From an uncultured Sutterella sp. (GTDB lineage Bacteria; Pseudomonadota; Gammaproteobacteria; Burkholderiales; Burkholderiaceae_F), in the NCBI GenBank assembly GCA_900546995.1, contig URFF01000028.1, forward strand, positions 1 through 21,164: a stretch of 21,164 nucleotides of DNA, read 5' to 3'. This document shows positions 7,647-14,648 of the stretch, piece by piece. How positions within the stretch are numbered: position 1 is the stretch's first letter; the number at the start of each line of letters is the position of its first letter. The notes beneath the pieces are model-generated. The model did no database searches and was not told the origin of the DNA. It worked only from the letters and a program-made list of their open reading frames with translations. Both the position numbers and the translations under genes were made by a program.

Positions 7647-8885
7647 CTACCGGCCATTTGGCTCTTCACTTTGAAGATTCTCAACAATTTCGTCAAAAAG
7701 AGTCTCTAGTTGAGCGCTTTCTAACTCGGTTTTCTCTGCTTCTTTTAGCCTGCGTCGGAAAACTTCTTTAACCGATAGATCTTCAAGCGCCTCTTCATTT
7801 TCAAATTCACGAATAATGGCGTTATAAATGAGCGTATTCTGGATTTTCAAAACATCAACGCGACTATTTTCCACAATAGCCGCCACCCGCTCACGAAGAT
7901 CCGAGATTGCCTCATTCCTCTCATAAACCACTTCAACCCAACCCTCAAAGGACTCGGTTTTGAGTGTCTGCAAAGTGCTCTCAATTGTTTGCCAATCACC
8001 TTTGATGCGACGAAATTGTCGAAATGCCGGCACCTCGATGGTGTTCACCAACGCTTGATGCGACTCGATATCCACGACGTAGACACAACGCTTGCGATTG
8101 ATTTCATCAAAATTCATCACAAGCGGCGCTCCGCTATAGCGAATGACTTCGTTTTTCGCCACACACTGCGCGATATGAAGGTGCCCCAATGCAAAATAAT
8201 CAAATGACGGCAAACGCTCAGCAGGCACTTGACCGAGATTGCCCACGTAAAGGTCACGTTCAGCCGCTTGAGCGCCTTCTCGCTTATAAATCGTTGTACC
8301 CGCCAAAAACAAATGCCCCATGCCGATAATGGGCACCGAACACCCGAGCTTTTGCTTGAGCTTTATCGCCTCATCATAAACCGCACGGTAGTGATCAACG
8401 ATCCCTCGGATGAGATTGTCTTGCTTATCGTCTGCGCTTTCGCCTTCTTCACTGAAGCGGACATCACGTTCTCGCAAAAATGGAACGGCACAAACAAGTG
8501 CCTGAGTCACCCCTGCCGCATCTTTGAGTTCAACTAATTCGTCTTGCGGTTGAGAAATGCTACCGACCACAGAAACATTCAATGCATTTAAAAGAGGCTT
8601 GGGAGCATCCAAGAATGTAGGCGAATCGTGATTGCCTGATGTGATCACAACCTGCCGACAGCTCGTTTTTCGACTGACATCACTTAAAAAACCGTAGTAA
8701 AGCGCTTGAGCTTGGTAACTGGGCGTCGAGGTATCAAAAATATCGCCCGGCACTAAAAGCGCATCAATGGCCTCATCACGTATGAGCTCGATTAACCAAG
8801 CAAGAAATTTTTGAGTTTCGTCATAGCGCTTTCGGCCATAAAGCGTTGCACCGATATGCCAGTCAGAGGTATGAAGAATTCGCAT
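7647..8885 (-). CDS. sbcD: Exonuclease SbcCD nuclease subunit SbcD (Mre11-like)
   Basis: This 412-residue protein carries the calcineurin-like phosphoesterase motifs of SbcD: HTSDWHIG (Asp8, His10), LVPGDIFD (Asp48), SGNHDSP (Asn85, His86), GMGHLFLAG and the closing GHLH. These bind the two catalytic metal ions. It is the nuclease partner of SbcC, nine bases downstream. I start it at ATG 8885, giving the canonical MRILHTSDWH; the TTG at 8891 adds only two residues. No strong ribosome site is visible, and the stop of the upstream AAA ATPase lies just 18 bases before, so expression may depend on read-through from that gene. Confidence 0.96.
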   Translation of the reverse strand: MRILHTSDWHIGATLYGRKRYDETQKFLAWLIELIRDEAIDALLVPGDIFDTSTPSYQAQALYYGFLSDVSRKTSCRQVVITSGNHDSPTFLDAPKPLLNALNVSVVGSISQPQDELVELKDAAGVTQALVCAVPFLRERDVRFSEEGESADDKQDNLIRGIVDHYRAVYDEAIKLKQKLGCSVPIIGMGHLFLAGTTIYKREGAQAAERDLYVGNLGQVPAERLPSFDYFALGHLHIAQCVAKNEVIRYSGAPLVMNFDEINRKRCVYVVDIESHQALVNTIEVPAFRQFRRIKGDWQTIESTLQTLKTESFEGWVEVVYERNEAISDLRERVAAIVENSRVDVLKIQNTLIYNAIIREFENEEALEDLSVKEVFRRRLKEAEKTELESAQLETLFDEIVENLQSEEPNGR

Positions 8886-8903
8886 AAGCAAATACCAAAT
8901 AAT

Positions 8904-10091
8904 TTAAGCTAGGATGCTACGACCTTCCAAAAAGTCCGTGAGCTTAATGTGTGTCACCGTGCTGGTTGAAAAATCAAAATCATCATTTGAAATAATAATC
9001 TTCTGACGACTTTGATCGAGTTTGGCAAACGGTGCAAATTCCCGCTTATAAGTACTAGGCTCGGCGATACTGTATGCCACCTGAATAAGGTATTGCCGAT
9101 TGGCTTTTTCTGCTAAGAAATCAATTTCTGAAGCGTCGAGCTTAAAAACACTCAGCTCATAGCCGCGGAAAATCAGTTCATTGAAAATAATATTTTCCAA
9201 ATTGTGTGTGATATCCCAATGACCATCCGTTTGACGGATAGAATTTGACGAAACATCCTCGTTATAGATTTTTTGGTAATACTTCAATTCTCTTTTGGCC
9301 TGAGTTGAGTATTGTTTAATTGGGGCAATGACGTAGGCTTCCTGCAGATAAGTCAGATACTTCATGATGGTCCCAAGCGAAGCCTCGATCCCCTGAGATT
9401 TTAAAAATCGTTTCACAGAATTCGCACTGAAAATTCTCGCATTCGAAATCAGCACAAAATTAACCAGACGCCGAAAAAGTTCTTCCTTGCGAATTTTGTA
9501 TCGATTTAGGATATCGTTGATAACAATCGTCTCATCCAGATCGTTTAGATATCGAAGTTTGGCCTCTTTATCAGGAAACTCAACAACCTGAGGGAAACCA
9601 CCAAAAACTAGATAGTCAGCAACAGAATAGTCTTGCCGAAGACTTTCAGCATACTGACTTAACTCCTGAAAGACGAAAGGACGAATTCGAAAAGCGACAT
9701 ATCGGCCACTCAATTCTTTTGTCATCTCCTTTGAAAGAAGTTTGGAATTGCTACCGGTAATAAAAAGAGACAGATTTTTTAACCGTAATGCTTTGCAAGC
9801 GATATTCCAATCTTTTAGCACCTGGATTTCATCAAGAAAGACATAGAGTTTTTCATCACCGAGATGCTCTGAAATCCGCTTAATCAATACATCGATATCC
9901 GTTATATTCGCAGAGACAGATCGGCTTTCAAAATTTAATAACAATGTTCGCTTGCCTGCTTGGCGTAATTCTTTCTCAACTTGACTGAGAATCACGGATT
10001 TCCCGCAACGACGAATTCCTGTAATGACTTTAATGAGATTGCTCTCATAAAAGGGACGAATTTGGGTTAAATAGTGTTCTCTGACAATCAT
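8904..10091 (-). CDS. AAA_14/DUF4143-type ATPase
   Basis: This 395-residue protein has the layout of AAA_14 plus DUF4143 proteins. Walker A is GIRRCGKS (residues 25-32), Walker B LYVFLDEIQ (82-90), and the sensor strand LFITGSNSKLL follows near 109-119. GGFPQVV and a winged-helix region come next. The C-terminal domain has EIDFLAEK (from residue 322) and YLIQVAY (334-340), the decayed PD-(D/E)xK-like pattern typical of the family. The cellular role of these ATPases is not established. ATG at 10091 lacks a good ribosome site and directly abuts a repeat copy (TAATGAAAGATTTT). It is the first gene of the probable ATPase-sbcD-sbcC-hypothetical operon, so the repeats upstream may set sbcDC expression. 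Confidence 0.85.
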   Translation of the reverse strand: MIVREHYLTQIRPFYESNLIKVITGIRRCGKSVILSQVEKELRQAGKRTLLLNFESRSVSANITDIDVLIKRISEHLGDEKLYVFLDEIQVLKDWNIACKALRLKNLSLFITGSNSKLLSKEMTKELSGRYVAFRIRPFVFQELSQYAESLRQDYSVADYLVFGGFPQVVEFPDKEAKLRYLNDLDETIVINDILNRYKIRKEELFRRLVNFVLISNARIFSANSVKRFLKSQGIEASLGTIMKYLTYLQEAYVIAPIKQYSTQAKRELKYYQKIYNEDVSSNSIRQTDGHWDITHNLENIIFNELIFRGYELSVFKLDASEIDFLAEKANRQYLIQVAYSIAEPSTYKREFAPFAKLDQSRQKIIISNDDFDFSTSTVTHIKLTDFLEGRSILA

Positions 10092-10104
10092 AATGAAAGA
10101 TTTT
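10091..10104. repeat. Single copy of the GAAAGATTTT repeat at the ATPase start codon
   Basis: TAATGAAAGATTTT here is the same half-site found in the two inverted repeats further upstream. It overlaps the first base of the start codon of the DUF4143-type ATPase. Confidence 0.6.
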
Positions 10105-10129
10105 CCAATAATTCAAAAATTGTTCATTT

Positions 10130-10171
10130 CTAATGATAGATTTTATCGATTTGATAAAAATCTTTCATTAG
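10130..10171. repeat. Inverted repeat 1 upstream of the DUF4143-type ATPase
   Basis: CTAATGATAGATTTT (10130-10144) faces AAAATCTTTCATTAG (10157-10171); 14 of 15 positions pair. The arms extend inward through TATC and GATA with one extra base. Very likely a protein-binding operator or a structured element. Confidence 0.7.
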
Positions 10172-10189
10172 AAAATTTTTAAAATTTTC
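10171..10189. repeat. AT-rich palindrome between the two larger inverted repeats
   Basis: GAAAATTTT (10171-10179) and AAAATTTTC (10181-10189) are a perfect palindrome around one base. A related copy, CTGGAAAAT/ATTTTCTAG, lies at 10241-10261 with one mismatch. Confidence 0.55.
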
Positions 10190-10257
10190 CAAAGCACAAT
10201 ATAGGAATATATCCCATTGATAAATATATTATTTTTCAAACTGGAAAATTTGATTTT

Positions 10258-10299
10258 CTAGTGAAAGATTTTGATCTTTTTCCGAAAATCTTTCACTAG
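10258..10299. repeat. Inverted repeat 2: perfect 15-bp arms
   Basis: CTAGTGAAAGATTTT (10258-10272) and AAAATCTTTCACTAG (10285-10299) are a perfect 15-bp inverted repeat around a 12-base spacer. On the plus strand CGTTTTTT follows, but no gene would be terminated in that direction. It lies between the end of the creatininase gene and the ATPase gene, both on the minus strand. It could serve as an operator, or slow transcription leaving the transport operon. Confidence 0.75.
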
Positions 10300-10320
10300 C
10301 GTTTTTTAAGGAATTGGAAA

Positions 10321-11097
10321 TTAGTTTGATTGGTTTTCTGGTAACGACATTAACCGAAATTGCGCCACATAAGCTTTCATCCAATCGGTGACGCTATTGA
10401 TCATTTCCGTGCCCCATTGAACAGACGCTTCTTGGCTGGGCAAGCCACCAAAGCCTCCCGTTGAAACGCAATCTCTCACATCACGAATCACTCTGAGGGT
10501 TGCGCCCTGAAAGCGGGCGGCGTTCAGATGCACAGGCACCACTTCGTCGGTTAAGGGGCCGATTTGATTTTCAGCCATAAACTCGGGTTTGATAAATTCA
10601 GGATGAATCGCCATCATCGCTGCCACTTCCTGCGCATCACCATGCCCGGTAACCCAGGCGGGATTAAGCTGCGGCGCCACTGTCCACCAATTGATAATGG
10701 AGACAAGCCCGCCTCGGCGATAGATGCTAAGACCAGCCCGATCCAGTGCCGGGTCATTGCCACCGTGGCCATTGAGAATCAAGAATCGTCTCGCACCATG
10801 GTTAAACCACGAGGACAATAGGCTCTCGATTAAGGCAATCATCGTTTCCAACCCAATATCCACCGTGCCGGGAAAACTCGTGTGATGAGGGGCAACGCCA
10901 TAGCAAACGGGAGGCGCCACGACGACACCCGGCAAATCCGAAAGGCGTCGGGCAAACGCTTCGGGAATCATCCAATCGGTCCCCAAAGGCCCCACACAAC
11001 CGTGCTGCTCGGTTGAACCCACCGGAAGCACAATGATTGTTTGCGGGTCGCGCAAAACCTTCTCCGCTTCTTTCCAACACATTTGAGCCAAATACAT
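10321..11097 (-). CDS. Creatininase-family amidohydrolase
   Basis: This 258-residue protein has the normal length and motifs of the creatininase family (PF02633), metal-dependent enzymes that hydrolyse cyclic or linear amides. Probable metal ligands are Glu30 and His32 in STEQHG, Asp41 in GTDW, His111 in NGHGGND and Glu157 in GHGDAQEVAA. The last motif differs from the usual HAGE.ETS, so true creatininase activity is doubtful. I start at ATG 11097 because GGAGG lies six bases before it; the longer frame from 11154 would overlap dctQ. It is the last gene of a TRAP transporter operon, 22 bases after dctQ, which suggests that it acts on the imported compound. Confidence 0.85.
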   Translation of the reverse strand: MYLAQMCWKEAEKVLRDPQTIIVLPVGSTEQHGCVGPLGTDWMIPEAFARRLSDLPGVVVAPPVCYGVAPHHTSFPGTVDIGLETMIALIESLLSSWFNHGARRFLILNGHGGNDPALDRAGLSIYRRGGLVSIINWWTVAPQLNPAWVTGHGDAQEVAAMMAIHPEFIKPEFMAENQIGPLTDEVVPVHLNAARFQGATLRVIRDVRDCVSTGGFGGLPSQEASVQWGTEMINSVTDWMKAYVAQFRLMSLPENQSN

Positions 11098-11119
11098 TGA
11101 TTGCCTCCACAAAACCAAG

Positions 11120-11635
11120 TCAATTTTCACGCACGGCGGGCGTGTGGTAGCCATTGAATTGAACCGCCGCCACTAAATCCCGAATCGAGTAACAGGTCAT
11201 GAAAAAGGCGCTGATTGGAATCACCGCATAAACCACTTTCACCTGCATCCAGGGAATCGATTGCATGTACGCATGCGCACGCATCACCCACACCCAGCCG
11301 TAGTAGCAAATGAGCGCATAGGTCGCCATCTCGATTAGGCAGACAAGAATTCGGCAAATTTTCCCTGTCATCCCTTCAAGCCGCTCGGTGATCACCTCAA
11401 CCACAAAATGATTGCGTGTACGCACCAATTCCTGGGCGCCTAAGAAAATCATCCAAATGAGGCACAGCTGAATCCAATCGTCGGTTTGCGTGAAGTTGTA
11501 AATTGGCACAAATCGCACAAAGACATTCAGTAAAAACATGATGACGATCGCGCCCAGCGCCACCACGCAAATAAAACGCGTGATTCGACTGATCACCCGA
11601 TCAATGTAAGCCAACATTCTGAAAAGCGATTGCAT
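11120..11635 (-). CDS. dctQ: TRAP transporter small membrane subunit DctQ
   Basis: This 171-residue protein has four hydrophobic segments (roughly residues 18-43, 54-70, 92-118 and 131-154), the topology of the DctQ subunit. The pattern TDDWIQLCLIWMIFLGAQ followed by RTRNHFVVEVI is typical of the family. It pairs with the large subunit DctM in the inner membrane to drive solute import with a sodium or proton gradient. It starts five bases after the dctM stop, with a G-rich stretch (GGTGGGG) at the end of dctM as ribosome site. The order is P-M-Q, with the small subunit after the large one. Confidence 0.9.
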   Translation of the reverse strand: MQSLFRMLAYIDRVISRITRFICVVALGAIVIMFLLNVFVRFVPIYNFTQTDDWIQLCLIWMIFLGAQELVRTRNHFVVEVITERLEGMTGKICRILVCLIEMATYALICYYGWVWVMRAHAYMQSIPWMQVKVVYAVIPISAFFMTCYSIRDLVAAVQFNGYHTPAVREN

Positions 11636-11640
11636 TTTGC

Positions 11641-12924
11641 CTACCCCACCAATCCTGCCAAGCCCAAACTTAATCCGGGAATGAAAGCCACCAGAATCGT
11701 CACCAAAATCATGATGAGCACATACCCCACCGACGCCTTGGCAATGGCCATCACCTTTTCACCGGTAATGGAAGCCATCACGTATAAATTAAGCCCCACA
11801 GGCGGCGTTAACACACCCACTGCCAACGCAATACACATCACGATACCCAACTGCACGATGTCATAGCCAAAACTTTTCGCGATCGGCACAAAAATCGGCA
11901 CCGTGATGAGCAAAATAGCCGTGCCTTCCATAAAGCAGCCCATGATAACCAAAATCGCGATGATGAGTAAAAGTACCAACGCAATGGACGAAAAGCTTGT
12001 CGAAACAAACGCGATGGTTTGTTGAGGAATGCGTGTGTAAAGCAGAACGTATTGGAAAAAGCCCGCTGTCGCAATGACAAACATCACTTTGGCGGTTTGC
12101 TCGACGGTGTTCCAAAGAATCGTCGGAATGTCACGCCAGTGAAGCGTCTTAAAAATGAACATGCCGAGAATAAAGACATAAAAAGACGCGACAGCGGCCG
12201 CTTCCGTTGCGGTAAAAAGACCCGCAAACATGCCGCCAATCACAATCACGGGCGTCAACAAGGACCAAAACGCGTCTTTAAAGCCCACCCAACGCTCGGC
12301 CCATGACGCTTTCGGCGTTTTCGCATACTGATTTTTCCGGCACACGTAAGAGGACCAGACCATAAAGAGAAGGCCCAAGATGAGCCCCGGCACGGTCCCG
12401 GCGGCAAAAAGGGCGTTCACACTCGTTTGCGTGAGCCCCGCATACAAAATGAGCGTGATGCTCGGAGGGATGATAGGGCCAAGAGCGCCGCCCGCTGCAA
12501 TCGTGGCACAGCCAAAGGCCCGATCGTAGCCCGATTTCGTCATCTCGGCAATGGCGATCATGCCGATACCGGCAGCGCAGGCCGCTGCCGACCCCGACAT
12601 CGCCGCCATCACAATACAGGCGACGATGGCAGCATTGGATAGCCCGCCCCAAAGATGCCCCAAACACACCCGACCGAAACCGAAAAGGCTTCGGGAAATT
12701 CCGCCCACACTCATGAGGTTACCCATCAAGAGGAAAAACGGAATCGACATCAACGTGATGCCCGAAACTTGAGCAAACATGCGCTGCGGCACGAGAAAGA
12801 GCCGACTCATGTCGCCACCGGCCAATAAAAACGTCGCAATGGAGGCAAACCCCATCGTCACCGCCGTGGTCACGCCCAAAAGCAGCAGCACCAAGACGCC
12901 GGCAAAGATGGCAAACATGATCAT
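11641..12924 (-). CDS. dctM: TRAP transporter large membrane subunit DctM
   Basis: The 427-residue protein is almost wholly hydrophobic, with about a dozen membrane helices. Signature segments include AAMSGSAAACAAGIG (107-121), GGALGPIIPPSITLIL (145-160) and LTPPVGLNLYVM near residue 375, which form the substrate and cation path in this family. It is the transport subunit that receives solute from DctP. ATG at 12924 follows AGGAG nine bases upstream; a second ATG two codons later is less likely. The gene begins 25 bases after dctP and is full-length. Confidence 0.95.
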   Translation of the reverse strand: MIMFAIFAGVLVLLLLGVTTAVTMGFASIATFLLAGGDMSRLFLVPQRMFAQVSGITLMSIPFFLLMGNLMSVGGISRSLFGFGRVCLGHLWGGLSNAAIVACIVMAAMSGSAAACAAGIGMIAIAEMTKSGYDRAFGCATIAAGGALGPIIPPSITLILYAGLTQTSVNALFAAGTVPGLILGLLFMVWSSYVCRKNQYAKTPKASWAERWVGFKDAFWSLLTPVIVIGGMFAGLFTATEAAAVASFYVFILGMFIFKTLHWRDIPTILWNTVEQTAKVMFVIATAGFFQYVLLYTRIPQQTIAFVSTSFSSIALVLLLIIAILVIMGCFMEGTAILLITVPIFVPIAKSFGYDIVQLGIVMCIALAVGVLTPPVGLNLYVMASITGEKVMAIAKASVGYVLIMILVTILVAFIPGLSLGLAGLVG

Positions 12925-12949
12925 TTGGGGAAACTCCTATTCGCAAAAC

Positions 12950-13945
12950 TTACTTCTGGTTCACCAGTTTAATGGCGGCCAAAAGTTCTTGCATTTCTTC
13001 TTTTCCGGCCAATTCACCGACTTTTTCATAGGCGGGGGCCATCTTGTCAATGAAGCTTTGGCGATCAGGATAAGTGACATGCATGCCCTTTTCTTGAAGT
13101 TCTTTCACCACGGAGGATTCGCCTTCGGAAATGAGTTTGCGCGTGAGATTTTGCGCATTGATCGCTTCTTCACGCAAAATAGTTTGCTCTTCTTCTGTTA
13201 ACCCCTCAAAAAGCGTTTTGTTGATCAAAAGCACCTGGCAATCGAAATAGTGATTAGTCATTGCCAATTGATCTTGAGTTTCGTAAAGCGAATCGGCCAA
13301 TATGGTAAAGACCGGGTTTTCCTCACCGACTACAACCCCTTGCTTTAAAGAGGTGTAAAGCTCGGAATAGGCAATGCGCTGCGTGTTGGCACCCAACGCA
13401 TCAAAAGCGGCCAATAAACCGGTCGATGGCGGCACACGGATTTTGAGACCTTTTAAATCATCCGCTGTTTTAATTTCCACGCCTTTGGTGGTTGTTTGAC
13501 GAAAACCATAGTCAAACATCGATAACCCCACACAGTCGTAATCTTTAAGTCCCTCATTCATCCAGCCCATGACGTAGCCATCAATCGCACGGTGCGCTTC
13601 ATCATAGCTTTCAAAGAGGAAGGGCGCGGTCATGGCATTGAGCTTTTTCGAATACATCGCCATATTGCCCAAAGAGACAACAGCCATATCCAAAGCGCTC
13701 ATCGTGACCTGCTCGGCTAGTGCCGGTTGATCACCTAATTCCCCTGAAGGATAGACTTCAACCTTTAGCTCCCCTTTTGTGCGTTCGGTCACATTTTTCG
13801 CAAAAAGTTCTGCAGCCTGATGGTGAGCGTGCGAAACGGCCGCCGTATGAGCCAAACGAATGGTTTGCTCGGCAAGCGCATTACCGGTAAAAGCAAAAGC
13901 ACAGGCGCCAACCACGAAGGCGGCTTTCAATAGCTTTGAATACAT
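12950..13945 (-). CDS. dctP: TRAP transporter periplasmic solute-binding protein DctP
   Basis: The 331-residue protein has a signal peptide with cleavage expected after ALA at residues 23-25. The mature part shows DctP features: HPxxGELGDQP-like YPSGELGDQPALAEQV (65-80), a GFRQ at 147-150, KIRVP with Arg170 (the conserved arginine that clamps a carboxylate), and ELYTSLKQGVVVGEENP (195-211). The arginine implies a carboxylated ligand. The usual DGQENP is here VGEENP. ATG at 13945 follows GAGGA eight bases upstream. It is the first gene of the dctP-dctM-dctQ-amidohydrolase operon. The ligand cannot be read from sequence alone. Confidence 0.93.
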   Translation of the reverse strand: MYSKLLKAAFVVGACAFAFTGNALAEQTIRLAHTAAVSHAHHQAAELFAKNVTERTKGELKVEVYPSGELGDQPALAEQVTMSALDMAVVSLGNMAMYSKKLNAMTAPFLFESYDEAHRAIDGYVMGWMNEGLKDYDCVGLSMFDYGFRQTTTKGVEIKTADDLKGLKIRVPPSTGLLAAFDALGANTQRIAYSELYTSLKQGVVVGEENPVFTILADSLYETQDQLAMTNHYFDCQVLLINKTLFEGLTEEEQTILREEAINAQNLTRKLISEGESSVVKELQEKGMHVTYPDRQSFIDKMAPAYEKVGELAGKEEMQELLAAIKLVNQK

Positions 13946-14004
13946 GACTTAAATCCTCAATACTAAGATCTCAGGCAGCAAAACAACTTCGCTTGCTACT
14001 GTTT

Positions 14005-14020
14005 TTCAATCGGTTGAAAG
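14005..14020. promoter_or_regulatory. Palindrome upstream of dctP, possible operator
   Basis: TTTCAA (14005-14010) and TTGAAA (14015-14020) are perfect inverted repeats around TCGG, 60-75 bases before the dctP start. The size fits a dimeric repressor or activator site for the transport operon. No regulator gene for it is evident in the window. Confidence 0.35.
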
Positions 14021-14116
14021 ATTGACGAACAACCTAATAGGGTATTTTGACACACTCTCCGCTTTTGAGGGGGAATTTCCAAGCTCAACTTGGGAAAACT
14101 CATGTTAAGAACAATA

Positions 14117-14144
14117 TTGCTTTTGCTGAATATTTTAGTATTAT
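14117..14144 (+). promoter_or_regulatory. Possible promoter of the hipB-like gene
   Basis: TTGCTT (14117-14122) and TATTAT (14139-14144) are separated by 16 bases. The region is very AT-rich, so chance matches are likely; the palindrome over the -10 box supports a regulated promoter here. Confidence 0.35.
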
Positions 14145-14161
14145 TATTTATAAATAATAAT
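14140..14161. repeat. Perfect 22-bp palindrome before the hipB-like gene
   Basis: The arms ATTATTATTTA (14140-14150) and its exact complement (14151-14161) meet without a spacer. It overlaps the probable -10 box, 25 bases before the start codon, the place where HipB-type proteins usually bind to repress their own genes. The sequence itself differs from the TATCC-N8-GGATA operator of E. coli. Confidence 0.6.
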
Positions 14162-14185
14162 TTAAATTTATTACTCATACGCAAT

Positions 14186-14428
14186 ATGATTGTTACAACA
14201 CCTCAAGCCTTGGGGGCTTGGTTTCAAACTGTCCGGAAACAAAAAGGGCTGACTCAGACAGAAGTTGCCAAACGCTGCTTTTTGAGTCAAAAAGTCATTT
14301 CTGAATTTGAAAACGGCAAATCCAATGTCACTATATCTACACTGTTGCGCATACTAGCGGCGCTGCAGCTAACAATTGACCTTGTTGAGTCGGACATTGA
14401 AAAAGAAAATCAAGAAATCCTCTGGTAA
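14186..14428 (+). CDS. HipB-like XRE-family regulator, no HipA partner
   Basis: This 80-residue protein is a single XRE helix-turn-helix: LTQTEVAKRC (about residues 22-31), then SQKVISEFENGKSNVTISTLLRILAAL. The overall form, including the short tail ending in Trp (EILW), resembles the antitoxin HipB, which ends NLEW in E. coli. HipB binds and inhibits the HipA kinase and represses the operon. No hipA follows: after the stop comes a MATE remnant on the other strand. I start at ATG 14186 because the HipB similarity begins here; an upstream ATG at 14090 adds 32 residues encoded by an AT-rich palindromic region. No ribosome site is clear. The AT-rich surroundings suggest acquired DNA. Confidence 0.75.
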   Translation: MIVTTPQALGAWFQTVRKQKGLTQTEVAKRCFLSQKVISEFENGKSNVTISTLLRILAALQLTIDLVESDIEKENQEILW

Positions 14429-14444
14429 CTAGCCTAATTGAGCC

Positions 14445-14648
14445 TTAACCTCTTGTCTGAAATGCAGCAAACATTGACTTCAGCCTCGCCCTGATGACGA
14501 GGTTACGAAACCTTTGATAAAGTGCCATCACCAACATGGAGAGCATCGTCGGGATGCCGAGCTTAAGCACAAGCGCCGGCACCCGAGCTAGTGTCATCTC
14601 CCGGTAGGTTCGGTTGGCATCACGTTCTTTGTCAAATGGGCTATTCAA
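14445..14648 (-). pseudogene. MATE efflux pump, N-terminal remnant
   Basis: The frame from TTG 14648 contains NRTYREMTLARVPALVLK and then LGIPTMLSMLVMALYQ, the hallmark N-terminus of MATE-family multidrug/Na+ antiporters (usually NRTY..MT..PV..L...LAIPTIISMLVTALYN). Family members have about 450 residues; this frame ends after 67. The last 20 residues, from RFRNLVIRARLK on, do not continue the MATE pattern, so a deletion or frameshift truncated the gene. The first codons overlap the end of the aminopeptidase gene by eight bases. It cannot encode a working pump. Confidence 0.65.

Noticed and set aside
10258..10307. Inverted repeat 2 plus TTTTTT as a rho-independent terminator
   Set aside because: The T run follows the hairpin only on the plus strand, where no gene precedes it. 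Its half-site also recurs in inverted repeat 1 and at the ATPase start, which fits an operator family better.
10802..11110. 102-residue minus-strand frame within the creatininase gene
   Set aside because: It overlaps the creatininase frame, whose metal-binding motifs and ribosome site are clear.
11838..12667. Long open frames on both strands inside dctM
   Set aside because: They are in other frames of a clear membrane transporter gene and show no motif or ribosome site; they arise from its biased composition.
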